Source: Brevundimonas sp. (GTDB taxonomy: Bacteria > Pseudomonadota > Alphaproteobacteria > Caulobacterales > Caulobacteraceae). From it: a stretch of DNA of 64,000 nucleotides. Shown piece after piece: positions 30,555-39,627 of the stretch (positions are counted from its first letter, which is position 1; every line of letters begins with the position of its first letter). Below the pieces are notes generated by a model that saw only the letters and a program-made list of their open reading frames with translations, had not been told where the DNA came from and searched no databases. The translations under genes were made by a program, and so were the position numbers. The stretch lies in the NCBI RefSeq assembly GCF_029945885.1, contig NZ_JAQSDK010000004.1, forward strand, positions 248,001 to 312,000, read 5' to 3'.

Positions 30555-32789
30555 ATGATCCGACTGAAGACCCTGCTGCTCACCGGCGCGGCAACGATGG
30601 TTCTTGCGCCGCCCGTCCTGGCCCAGACGGCCCCGCCGCCCGCCCCGGCCCTGGCCGCCACGCCGGCGACGGAGGAGCCGCCGGCCGAGGCGGCGTCGGC
30701 CGTCGCCGATGTCGTGGTCACCGCGCGCGCCACTGATGTGCGCACCTCGATCGATTCGGTCAGCTACAGCCTGGCCAATGACCTGCAGGCGACGACGGGC
30801 AGCCTGGCCGACGCCCTGCGCAATGTGCCTTCAGTGGACGTGGACCCCCAGGGCAATGTGTCGCTGCGCGGCGATTCCGGGGTGACCATCCTGGTCGACG
30901 GCCGCCCGTCGGGTGTGCTGTCGGGCGAGGGGCGGGCCCAGGCCCTGCTGCAGCTGCCGGCCGACCAGTACGCCCGGATCGAGGTGATGACCAATCCGTC
31001 GGCCGCCTACAGTCCCGAGGGGTCGGGCGGGGTGATCAATCTGGTCACCAAGCCCCGTACCGCGCGCCCGGGCACCCAGACGACCGGCTCCATCCGCGCC
31101 AATGTCGGTGACAATGGTCGCTGGAACCTGGGCGGCAGCGGCTCCTGGCAGAAGGACAAATTGACCCTGTCGGGCGACCTCAGCTACCGGGTCGATCCCA
31201 ACCGGTTCGGGTTCAACCGGCTGCGCGAGCAGCTGGACCCGGTGACCGGGGCCGTGGTCTCGACCACCCGCAACGACCAGGCCACCGTCTCCGACCAGAC
31301 CGGCACCGTCGGCCGGTTCGCCGTCGACTACCGGCTGAGTGACCGTACCCAGCTGACCGGCGAACTGCGCGGCGTTGCCTTCGAGGGGGACCGGGGCGGC
31401 CCCGGCCTGTTCGAGACGCGCGACGCCGGCGGGACCGTGACCGGTGCCTATGCCCGCGACGACAGTTCCGCCTTCCGGTTCCGCAACGGCGGCGCGACGG
31501 CGCGGCTGCTGCACCGGTTCGACGAGGCCGGCCATGAATGGTCCGGCGAGCTGCGTTATGACGTCAATGACATCGAGAATGCGGGGTTGGCCCTGACCCG
31601 CTTCCTGGTGCCCGCGGGGACGGATCTGGTCGAACGCAACGACCAGGCGCAGAACCAGGTCACCCTCGGCTTCACCAGCGCCTATGTCCGCCCCACGGCC
31701 GACGGCGGCAAGGTGCGGCTGGGCTATGAGGTCACCGAGGTCCGCCCGGATCAGGAGGTCACCTTCAGCCGCGGTCCGTCGGCGGGGACCCTGGCCGTCG
31801 TGCCGGGCCTGAGCAACCGGTTCGAGGCGCGCCAGACCGTGCATGCGCTGTACGGAACCTGGGAGCGGCCGCTGACCGAGGCGTTTTCGGCCCAGGCGGG
31901 GCTGAGGCTGGAACAGGCCGACATCCGGGTCGAGGATCTGACCGGCGGCACCTCGGCGTCCCAGGACTATTTCCGCGCCTATCCCACCGCCCATCTGCAG
32001 TATCAGCTGTCCGAGACCCAGACCCTGCGCGCCAGCTATTCGCGCCGGATCCAGCGGCCGCAGCCGGGGCAGCTGAATCCGTTCGTGAGCTATGGGGACC
32101 CGCTGAATCGCCGCTCTGGCAATCCGGATCTGGAGCCGCAGGAGACGGATTCGTTCGAGGCCATGTGGCAGAAGCGTCAGGGTTCGACCTTTTACCAGCT
32201 GACCGCCTATCTGCGTGACACCGACAAGGCCTTCACCGAGACGGTGACGGACCTGGGCGGCGGGGTGCTGCTGACCCGGCCCGAAAACCTGGGCGGGCGG
32301 CGCGATACCGGGCTGGAGGCCACCGCCAACGGCCAGCTGCATGCCAGCCTGCGCTACAGCGCCAGCGTCAATGTCTTCCGCCAGGCGATCGACGCGGGCG
32401 GCATCGCCGGCGGCGGCGACCGGTCGGCCACCCTGGCCAGTGGCCGCGCCAGTCTGAACTGGCAGCCGACCCCGACCGATTTCGTGCAGCTGTCGGGATT
32501 CTGGCAGGGCGACAGCCTGCTGGCCCAGGGCCGGCGCGAGGGCGGCGGCATGGTCAATCTGGGCTACCGGCGCAAGCTGAGCGAGACCCTGTCGCTGAAC
32601 GTCACCGGGCGTGACCTGTTCAGCGGGTTCAACAGCGCCTCGGTCTATGAGACCCCGTTGTTCCGGGAGCGGACCGAACAGAATATCCGGCTGAGGGCCT
32701 TCTATATCGGCCTCAGCTGGAGCCTGGGCGCGGGGCCGCGCCGCCAGCCGGAACAGTTCGACTTCTCGACCGGTCCGGCGGGCGGCTGA
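30555..32789 (+). CDS. TonB-dependent receptor, outer membrane beta-barrel type
   Basis: A 744-residue protein with a Sec signal (MIRLKTLLLTGAATMVLAPP, cut after VLAQ). A TonB box-like VADVVVTAR is at about residue 52. The plug domain follows with LADALRNVPSVDVDPQGNVS, LRGDSGVTILVDGRPS and EGSGGVINLVTK. The barrel belongs to the OMP_b-brl_3 kind, with SYSRRIQRPQPGQLNPFVSY and NPDLEPQETDSFEAMWQ. It imports an unknown large nutrient using ExbBD-TonB energy. Confidence 0.93.
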   Translation: MIRLKTLLLTGAATMVLAPPVLAQTAPPPAPALAATPATEEPPAEAASAVADVVVTARATDVRTSIDSVSYSLANDLQATTGSLADALRNVPSVDVDPQGNVSLRGDSGVTILVDGRPSGVLSGEGRAQALLQLPADQYARIEVMTNPSAAYSPEGSGGVINLVTKPRTARPGTQTTGSIRANVGDNGRWNLGGSGSWQKDKLTLSGDLSYRVDPNRFGFNRLREQLDPVTGAVVSTTRNDQATVSDQTGTVGRFAVDYRLSDRTQLTGELRGVAFEGDRGGPGLFETRDAGGTVTGAYARDDSSAFRFRNGGATARLLHRFDEAGHEWSGELRYDVNDIENAGLALTRFLVPAGTDLVERNDQAQNQVTLGFTSAYVRPTADGGKVRLGYEVTEVRPDQEVTFSRGPSAGTLAVVPGLSNRFEARQTVHALYGTWERPLTEAFSAQAGLRLEQADIRVEDLTGGTSASQDYFRAYPTAHLQYQLSETQTLRASYSRRIQRPQPGQLNPFVSYGDPLNRRSGNPDLEPQETDSFEAMWQKRQGSTFYQLTAYLRDTDKAFTETVTDLGGGVLLTRPENLGGRRDTGLEATANGQLHASLRYSASVNVFRQAIDAGGIAGGGDRSATLASGRASLNWQPTPTDFVQLSGFWQGDSLLAQGRREGGGMVNLGYRRKLSETLSLNVTGRDLFSGFNSASVYETPLFRERTEQNIRLRAFYIGLSWSLGAGPRRQPEQFDFSTGPAGG

Positions 32790-32795
32790 CCCCTT

Positions 32796-32815
32796 GTGTG
32801 GCTGGTCGGCCACAC
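32796..32815 (+). terminator. Hairpin downstream of the TonB-dependent receptor
   Basis: GTGTGGC and GCCACAC form a 7-bp stem around a TGGTCG loop six bases past the stop codon. No strong U-tract. Confidence 0.55.
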
Positions 32816-32894
32816 CCACCTTTGCCCTGGATCAAGGCGTCGCTTGTCGCAAGGGCGCAGCTGATCGATCATCCGCCGCTCCAGGGGACACGCC

Positions 32895-35483
32895 GTGAAT
32901 CTCGAACTCTATACCGACCGCGCCAAACAGGCGATCCAGTCCGCCCAGTCGCTGGCCCTGGCCCGCCGCCACCAGCAGTTCGCGCCCGAGCATCTGCTCA
33001 AGGTGCTGCTGGAGGAGCGCGACGGCCTGGCCCGCAATCTGATCACCGCCGCCGGCGGCGACCCCGCCATGGCCGAGACCGCGACCGAGACCGCCCTGAA
33101 GAAGCGCGCCCAGGTCACCGGCGGCTCGGGCCAGGTCTATCTGGACGGCGATACCGCCCGCGTCTTCGCCGCCGCCGAGGCCGCCTCAAAGGCCGCCGGT
33201 GACGCCTTCGTCACCACCGAACGCCTGCTGGCCGCCATCGCCCGCGAGGGCGGGGTTGCCGCCGAGGTGCTGAAAGCCTCCGGCGTCACCGCCCAGGCCC
33301 TGGACGCGGCCGTCGTCGAGCTGCGCAAGGGCAAGACCGCCGACTCCGCCGGGGCCGAGGACGCCTATGACGCCCTGAAACGCTATGCCCGCGACCTGAC
33401 CCTGGCCGCCCGCGACGGCAAGATCGACCCGGTCATCGGCCGCGACGAGGAGATCCGCCGCACCATCCAGGTCCTGGCCCGGCGCACCAAGAACAACCCC
33501 GTCCTGATCGGCGAACCCGGCGTCGGCAAGACCGCCATCGTCGAGGGCCTGGCCGTGCGCATCGTCAACGGCGACGTGCCCGAGAGCCTGAAGGACAAGA
33601 CGGTGATGGCGCTCGACATGGGCTCCCTGATCGCCGGGGCCAAATACCGTGGCGAGTTCGAGGAACGGCTCAAGGCCGTGCTGGGCGAGGTCACCGCCGC
33701 CGAGGGCCAGATCATCCTGTTCATCGACGAGATGCACACCCTGGTCGGGGCCGGCAAGGGCGACGGGGCCATGGACGCCTCCAACCTGCTCAAGCCCGCC
33801 CTGGCGCGCGGCGAGCTGCACTGCGTCGGGGCCACCACCCTCGATGAATACCGCAAGCATGTGGAGAAGGACGCCGCCCTGGCGCGTCGCTTCCAGCCGG
33901 TCTTCATCGAGGAGCCCAGTGTCGAGGACACCATCTCCATCCTGCGCGGCATCAAGGAGAAATATGAGGTCCACCACGGGGTGCGGATCTCCGACTCCGC
34001 CATCGTCGCCGCCGCCACCCTGTCGCACCGCTACATCACCGACCGCTTCCTGCCGGACAAGGCCATCGACCTGATCGACGAGGCCGGCAGCCGCGTGCGC
34101 ATGGCCGTCGATTCCAAGCCGGAATCCCTCGACGAGATCGACCGCCGTCTGGTCCAGCTCAAGATCGAGCGCGAGGCCCTGAAGAAGGAGTCCGACAAGG
34201 CCTCGGTCGCCCGGCTCGAGAAACTGGAGGACGAAATCGCCGACCTCGAGGGCCAGTCCGACGACCTGACCGGGCGCTGGAAGGCCGAGAAGGAAAAGGT
34301 CGGGGCCGGGGCCCAGCTGCGCGAGACCCTCGACCGGCTGCGCGCCGAACTGGCCGCCGCCCAGCGCGCCGGCGACCTCGGTCGCGCGTCCGAGATCGCC
34401 TATGGCCAGATCCCCGGCATCGAGAAACAGCTGGAACAGGCCGAGGCCAATGAGGCCGACAAACAGGGCCCCCTGACGCCCGAGGTCGTCGACGCCGAAC
34501 AGATCGCCCAGGTCGTGTCGCGCTGGACCGGAGTTCCGGTCGACAAGATGCTGGAGGGCGAGCGCGAGAAACTGCTGGCCATGGAAGAGGCTCTGGGCAA
34601 CCGCGTGGTCGGCCAGGACGAGGCCCTGACCGCCGTGTCCGATGCGGTGCGCCGCGCCCGCGCCGGTCTGAACGACCCCAACCGCCCGCTCGGCTCCTTC
34701 CTGTTCCTCGGCCCGACCGGCGTCGGCAAGACCGAACTGACCAAGGCGCTCGCCGAATTCCTGTTCGACGACGAGGCCGCCATCACCCGGATGGACATGT
34801 CGGAATATATGGAAAAACACAGCGTCAGCCGCCTGATCGGCGCCCCTCCCGGCTATGTCGGCTATGACGAGGGCGGGGCCCTGACCGAGGCGGTGCGGCG
34901 TCGCCCCTATCAGGTCGTGCTGTTCGACGAGGTCGAAAAGGCCCACCCCGATGTGTTCAACGTCCTGCTCCAGGTGCTCGACGACGGCCGCCTGACCGAC
35001 GGTCAGGGCCGCGTCATCGACTTCAAGAACACCCTGATCATCATGACCAGTAACCTCGGCTCCGAATACCTGTCACAACAGGCCGAGGGTGAGGACGTCG
35101 CGGCCGTGCGCCCCATGGTCATGGAGTCGGTGCGCGCCCATTTCCGCCCCGAATTCCTCAACCGGATCGACGAGATCATCCTGTTCAGCCGCCTCGGCCG
35201 CGACCAGATGGCCGGCATCGTCCGCATCCAGCTGTCGCGGTTCGAAAAGCTTCTCGCCGACCGCCGCCTGACCCTGTCCATCGACGACGCCGCCCTCGCC
35301 TGGATCGCCGACCGCGGCTACGACCCGGTCTATGGCGCGCGCCCGCTGAAACGCGTGATCCAGAAGGACCTGGTCGACCCGATCGCGAAGAAACTGCTGG
35401 CCGGGGATATCGAGGACGGCTCGGTCATCGGGGTGACAGCCGGGGCGGATGGCTTGGAGATCGGCAAGGTGCGGGTGCACTAG
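32895..35483 (+). CDS. clpB: ATP-dependent chaperone ClpB
   Basis: An 862-residue ClpB, standard length. It rescues aggregated proteins with DnaK. Order: N-domain with two Clp repeats (residues 1-145), first AAA domain with GEPGVGKT and [14 protein letters not shown], the coiled-coil middle domain near 400-525, and second AAA domain with [19 protein letters not shown] and [14 protein letters not shown]. The start is GTG at 32895, [19 protein letters not shown] heat-shock promoter is expected upstream, but no clear match was found. Confidence 0.97.
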   Translation: MNLELYTDRAKQAIQSAQSLALARRHQQFAPEHLLKVLLEERDGLARNLITAAGGDPAMAETATETALKKRAQVTGGSGQVYLDGDTARVFAAAEAASKAAGDAFVTTERLLAAIAREGGVAAEVLKASGVTAQALDAAVVELRKGKTADSAGAEDAYDALKRYARDLTLAARDGKIDPVIGRDEEIRRTIQVLARRTKNNPVLIGEPGVGKTAIVEGLAVRIVNGDVPESLKDKTVMALDMGSLIAGAKYRGEFEERLKAVLGEVTAAEGQIILFIDEMHTLVGAGKGDGAMDASNLLKPALARGELHCVGATTLDEYRKHVEKDAALARRFQPVFIEEPSVEDTISILRGIKEKYEVHHGVRISDSAIVAAATLSHRYITDRFLPDKAIDLIDEAGSRVRMAVDSKPESLDEIDRRLVQLKIEREALKKESDKASVARLEKLEDEIADLEGQSDDLTGRWKAEKEKVGAGAQLRETLDRLRAELAAAQRAGDLGRASEIAYGQIPGIEKQLEQAEANEADKQGPLTPEVVDAEQIAQVVSRWTGVPVDKMLEGEREKLLAMEEALGNRVVGQDEALTAVSDAVRRARAGLNDPNRPLGSFLFLGPTGVGKTELTKALAEFLFDDEAAITRMDMSEYMEKHSVSRLIGAPPGYVGYDEGGALTEAVRRRPYQVVLFDEVEKAHPDVFNVLLQVLDDGRLTDGQGRVIDFKNTLIIMTSNLGSEYLSQQAEGEDVAAVRPMVMESVRAHFRPEFLNRIDEIILFSRLGRDQMAGIVRIQLSRFEKLLADRRLTLSIDDAALAWIADRGYDPVYGARPLKRVIQKDLVDPIAKKLLAGDIEDGSVIGVTAGADGLEIGKVRVH

Positions 35484-35507
35484 CCACCACCGCTCTCCCC
35501 TCCGCTA

Positions 35508-35803
35508 TCGTCATCCCGGGGCAAGCGGCGCAGCCGCGCTGACCCCGGGACCCAGCGGCGCGGTCGCGCGAGCGATCGCGAAATCTGTCCGCCGCACCCT
35601 GCCAGACCGTTTCGCACCGCCCCCCCTGCTGTCGTCATCCTTCGGCGAGCGCCCGCGCTTGCGGGCGGGAGACCGGAGGACCCAGCGGCGCGCGAGCGTA
35701 GCGAGGGCGAGGGGCCGCACCGACCGTGCCAGACCGTTTCGCGCGCCGCGCGCCGCGGGGTCCTCCGGTCGCGGCTGCGCCGCGCCGAAGGATGACGACA
35801 GCG
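35508..35803. repeat. Diverged tandem and inverted intergenic repeat
   Basis: Two copies of a roughly 110-base unit lie in tandem (35508-35615 and 35632-35742). Both begin TCGTCATCC, contain GACCCAGCGGCGCG and end GCCAGACCGTTTCGC. A shorter third piece (35757-35803) is inverted: its GGGTCCTCCGGT and CGAAGGATGACGAC pair with the head of copy two. Such GTCATCC elements recur between genes in Alphaproteobacteria. Confidence 0.75.
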
Positions 35804-36364
35804 GAAACCGGCGAGGTCTTTTGCCAAAACCCGCGCATCGGTGACAGTCGAACCCCCGCCGATTCAACCCCCTGACCGTTTCCCCACCCAAACTTCCCGC
35901 CCCACCTCCAACCGCGCCGATAATACCCCCGTCCCGTCGCCCGGGGGCTCGCTCGGCCGGCGATCCGCAGCGGCGGCGGGAGCGGATGGAGCGGGCGCAA
36001 CCCGGAGCCGGACCCTGCGGGGTCGCTGGCCGAGGGGATGCGAGGTCGAGCCGGGTGGAAGGCCGGACGGCCGAGGGGGCGGGGTGGATACCCGCACCGG
36101 TCCAGGAGATGGTCGCTGCCATCCCTGCCCGCCGCGTGCAGAAGGATCCCTCGTCAACAGCGAGGCCCACGGTCCGCGCATGTGGAAGCCCGTCCGCGCG
36201 GAGCGTCTGACGTTCGCCGAAACACACAGTCATACGGTCTCCGGGCGGACGCCCGGCGCTCCGCCCATGCCCCCATCACCGCAGCGTTCCGCGTGCGGCG
36301 CCTTGTCATGGGTGACGGGCGGCCCGCCCTGCCGGGGGACGTCCCGGTCAGGGACGACTCCGCC
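35804..36364. other. GC-rich region with no recognised gene
   Basis: About 560 bases between the repeat and the histidine kinase gene. Open frames here on both strands have skewed Pro/Arg/Gly composition and no family pattern. Several short GC hairpins occur (for example GGGCG/GCCCG near 36245). I searched by eye for RNase P RNA, SRP RNA and tRNA signatures and saw none. Confidence 0.5.
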
Positions 36365-38503
36365 TCAGGCGGCGGCGGTGGCGTCCGGGGACGAGGCGGT
36401 CAGCAGCCGGTCCATGGCCGCATACAGGGCCTGGTGGCTGATCGGCTTGGCCAGGTGGGCGTTCATCCCGGCGGCCAGGCAGCGGGCGGCGTCGGCGGGC
36501 ATGGCGTCGGCGGTGACGGCCAGGATCGGGGTATGGGCGACGGCACCGGGCAGGTTGCGGATCATCCGGGTCGCGGCCAGGCCGTCGACGCGCGGCATCC
36601 GCACATCCATCAGGATCAGGTCGAACAGGCCGGCCCGGGCCATGTCGACGGCCTCGTCGCCGTCGGCGGCCTCGACCACCTCGCAGCCGGCCGCCGTCAG
36701 CATCAGCCGGGCGACCTCGCGGTTGGACGGGTGATCATCGACGACCAGGACCCGGGGCGCACGGGCCTCGGTCTCGCCGGTCGCGGCGGGACCTTCGCAC
36801 GGGTCGATGGCCTCGCCCGCCTCTGTGTCAGCGGCGGGCAGGGGCAGACGCAGGGTGAAGATCGCCCCCTCGCCGGGACGGCTGGCGACGCTGATGGCCC
36901 CGCCCATGATGGTCGCGTGACGTTTGACCAGAGCCAGGCCGATCCCGGCCCCGCCATGGCAGCGGCTGATGGAGTCGTCGCCCTGGACGAAGACCTCGAA
37001 CAGGGCGTCGGCCCGGGCCGTATCCAGGCCGCAGCCGGTGTCGGCGACGGTGATGACGACGTCGCCGTCGATCCGGTCGGCGACGACGCGGACCGTGCCG
37101 CGGTCGGTGAATTTCACCGCATTGCCGATCAGGTGATTCAGGGTCTGGCGCAGGCGGCGGCGATCGCCGGTGACCGATCCGCTCGCGGTCGGGCGGATTT
37201 CCAGCGTCAGCTCGACCCCCTTGTCGGCCGCGGCCGGTCGGCCGGTCTCGACGGCCGCCGTCAGCAGGGTCGACAGCACCAGGGGCTGCAGGTCCAGGGA
37301 TTCGTCGCCGCGCGACACCTCCAGCACATCCTCGACCAGCATCAGCAGACACTCCCCCGACCGCTGGATCTGGTCCAGCTGGACGCGGGCCTCGGCCTCC
37401 ATCGCGGGCCGGCGCGCCAGCACCTCGGCATAGCCGGTGACGCTGTTCAGCGGGGTGCGCATCTCGTGGCTCATCAGGGCCAGGAAACGGGTCTTGACGG
37501 CATCGGCCTCCTCGGCGCGACGACGCGCGACCTGGGCGGCGGTGGTCCGCGCCTGCAGCCGGGCCACCAGCCGCCGGCGGGCCGACATCACCGTGCTCAC
37601 CGGCAGGGCGGTGACGACCACGGCCAGCAGGAACAGGTAGAAGATGTTGAGCCGGTGGATGACGAGCGGCACCGCCTCCAGTCCGGGGATGTCGACCATC
37701 CGGGTCAGGGCGATCGGCCCCTGTCCGGTCGCCGTGCTGAACCCGCCGACCACCGCGACCAGGATCACGGCGCGGGCCACCCAGACCGGCGAGGTGCGGA
37801 AGGCGATCAGCAGCAGGGGCGGAAAGACCAGGAAGAGGATCCCGGCCAGGGGCTGGAAGAAGACCCCGGCGGTCACGCCCATCAGCAGGACCATCAGGCC
37901 CAGGGTCTCGGCCGGGCTAGCCGGGGCCGAGTCGCGGAACCGATGCGATTTGGCGATCAGCAGCAGGACCGGGGTGACCATCAGCATGCCGAGGATCTCC
38001 ATGGCGGAGTAGCGCGCCACGGTGAACAGATACAGGGTCAGGCTATAGGGCCGCAGCGAGGCGGCGACCGTGACGATCAGCAGGGCCGACAGCAGGACGG
38101 CCGGCGTCACGGCCAGAAGGGCGAAATTGGCCAGACGGCGCGGCTGGCGCAGGTCCAGCGCCGCCCCGCCGACGCGACGGGCGATCAGGCCGGCCAGGCA
38201 GACCTGGCCCAGGTTGAGCACGGCGTTGAGCCACAGGAAGGGCATCGGATCGCCGCGCACGATATTGGCGAGCAGATTGATGGTCAGGCAGGCGGCCAGA
38301 ACCGAGACGGCCTTGCGACGGTGCAGCTGGAGCAGGGCGGCGAGCATCACGCCATTGGCCGGCCAGATGACCACGGCCCCGAAGGTCCGGGCGCTCCAGA
38401 TGCCCAGCAGCAGACAGGCCGAGAACAGGACCACATAGGCCCAGGCCGGTGGCCCGGAGGCCAGGCCTCCTTCGTGTCGGAACAGTCGCCAGCGACCGTG
38501 CAT
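36365..38503 (-). CDS. MASE1-type hybrid sensor histidine kinase
   Basis: A 712-residue protein. Start MHGRWRLFRHEGGLASG has AGGAGGGG upstream. Residues about 18-300 hold eight or so membrane helices of the MASE1 kind (TFGAVVIWPANGVMLAALLQ). Then come a HisKA domain with phospho-His in FLALMSHEMRTPLNSVTGYA, an HATPase with NAVKFTDRGTV, VADTGCGLD and GGAGIGLALVKRH, and a C-terminal receiver (VLVVDDHPSNREVARLMLTA; phospho-Asp in LILMDVRMPRVDGL). The output partner is not encoded nearby. The signal sensed is unknown. Confidence 0.93.
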   Translation of the reverse strand: MHGRWRLFRHEGGLASGPPAWAYVVLFSACLLLGIWSARTFGAVVIWPANGVMLAALLQLHRRKAVSVLAACLTINLLANIVRGDPMPFLWLNAVLNLGQVCLAGLIARRVGGAALDLRQPRRLANFALLAVTPAVLLSALLIVTVAASLRPYSLTLYLFTVARYSAMEILGMLMVTPVLLLIAKSHRFRDSAPASPAETLGLMVLLMGVTAGVFFQPLAGILFLVFPPLLLIAFRTSPVWVARAVILVAVVGGFSTATGQGPIALTRMVDIPGLEAVPLVIHRLNIFYLFLLAVVVTALPVSTVMSARRRLVARLQARTTAAQVARRRAEEADAVKTRFLALMSHEMRTPLNSVTGYAEVLARRPAMEAEARVQLDQIQRSGECLLMLVEDVLEVSRGDESLDLQPLVLSTLLTAAVETGRPAAADKGVELTLEIRPTASGSVTGDRRRLRQTLNHLIGNAVKFTDRGTVRVVADRIDGDVVITVADTGCGLDTARADALFEVFVQGDDSISRCHGGAGIGLALVKRHATIMGGAISVASRPGEGAIFTLRLPLPAADTEAGEAIDPCEGPAATGETEARAPRVLVVDDHPSNREVARLMLTAAGCEVVEAADGDEAVDMARAGLFDLILMDVRMPRVDGLAATRMIRNLPGAVAHTPILAVTADAMPADAARCLAAGMNAHLAKPISHQALYAAMDRLLTASSPDATAAA

Positions 38504-38579
38504 TCGGCCCCTCCTGACCAACGGATTCCCTTGATCCCACAGAGAGGTTAAATTTGAGATGCCACGGGTCGCGGGGGAT

Positions 38580-39347
38580 TCAGACGGGGTCGGCGATCTC
38601 CGCCGTCGGAGCGGGGGCGTCCTGCAGGGCCGCATGGCGCGACCGCTGCCGGCGTTCGATCATATGGGCGACCAGCCACAGGCTCATGGCCCAGGCGGCC
38701 CCGACGCTCCATCCAGCCAGGACGTCAGTGGCCCAGTGGGCGGCCAGATAGACCCGGGTCGCGCCGATCAGCAGGGCGATCAGAATGGCCGCCCCCAGGA
38801 CAAAGACCTTCAGGCGTCGCCGCGGCAGGGTCCGGGCCAGCAGCACCCCGACCGTCAGATAGAAGACCGTCGACAGCAGGGCGTGACCCGAGGGGAAGCT
38901 GGCGTTGACGGTCTCGACCGCCTGGAAGATCGCCGGAGGCCGGGCCCGTTCAAACACCCCCTTCAGCCCCTCACTGAGCGCCACCCCGCCGCCGAGGCCC
39001 ATCAGCAGCAGTACGGCCGACAGCCGCTTGCCCTGGATCAGCAGGAAGGCGACGACGATGGTGGCGAACAGACCCAGCACGGCGATACCGCCCAGGGAGG
39101 TGATGTCACCGGCCGCGACCTGCAGCCACCAGGGGCCCCAGGCGTCGGACGGATCGATATTCGGCCGCACCGCCGCCAGCACGGCCTGGTCGAAGACCTG
39201 GCCGCCGGCCTCGCCGGTCTCGTCGGCCAGGCCGGCAAAGGCCAGGACACCGAGGGTGACGATGAGGAGGCCGCTCAGAACGGCCATCTCGGTTCGCGCC
39301 AGATGCAGGAGGTGGGACAGGGTTCCGGTCGCGGACTTCAGGGCCAT
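38580..39347 (-). CDS. PAP2-family phosphatase
   Basis: A 255-residue membrane protein with about six helices. The three PAP2 motifs are present: KGVFERARPP, FPSGHALLS and TRVYLAAHWATDVLAGW. Members remove phosphate from undecaprenyl diphosphate, phosphatidate or related lipids at the outer face of the membrane. Lies 76 bases upstream of the histidine kinase on the same strand. Confidence 0.92.
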   Translation of the reverse strand: MALKSATGTLSHLLHLARTEMAVLSGLLIVTLGVLAFAGLADETGEAGGQVFDQAVLAAVRPNIDPSDAWGPWWLQVAAGDITSLGGIAVLGLFATIVVAFLLIQGKRLSAVLLLMGLGGGVALSEGLKGVFERARPPAIFQAVETVNASFPSGHALLSTVFYLTVGVLLARTLPRRRLKVFVLGAAILIALLIGATRVYLAAHWATDVLAGWSVGAAWAMSLWLVAHMIERRQRSRHAALQDAPAPTAEIADPV

Positions 39348-39530
39348 CGGCTGCTAACGGCCAAGCTGGCCGCCCGTTCCACCCCGACCGGGTTCACGGC
39401 TTCGTGATCCGGGGCCGACATCGCCTGTCATGCCCCCGTCATCCGGTTTCCCACAGGCTCATCCCGCCTTCCGTAGCGATTCGGGCAGAAAGTGATCGTC
39501 AAGCCCGTTGACGGGTCGTTAGCCATCTGC

Positions 39531-39577
39531 GCCCCATATGTGGGCTTGGGGAGCGCTTCGGCCACTAGATGATGTGG
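39531..39577 (+). promoter_or_regulatory. Pair of NrdR-box-like sites upstream of nrdA
   Basis: Two 16-bp sites, 39531-39546 (GCCCCATATGTGGGCT) and 39562-39577 (CCACTAGATGATGTGG), both approach the NrdR consensus with C at 4, A at 6, AT at 8-9 and G at 13. Their starts are 31 bp apart, three helical turns, the spacing known for NrdR pairs. They end 50 bases before the nrdA ATG. A GANTC site (39478-39482) lies just upstream, which in Caulobacterales can make a promoter responsive to CcrM methylation. Confidence 0.6.
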
Positions 39578-39627
39578 TTGGGGCGCGACAGCAACGATCA
39601 ACGATTTTAGTTCAGGGCGATAAAGCA

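Noticed and set aside
32820..32894. Heat-shock sigma-32 promoter upstream of clpB
   Set aside because: A CTTG is present, but the downstream element is a poor match to CCCCAT and the spacing is uncertain.
35511..36233. A 240-codon minus-strand frame in the clpB-kinase gap
   Set aside because: Spans the intergenic repeats, is Arg/Pro-rich and matches nothing; more likely non-coding.
35804..36364. Possible RNase P RNA or other structured RNA
   Set aside because: The conserved GAGGAAAGTCC core and other signatures are not present on either strand.
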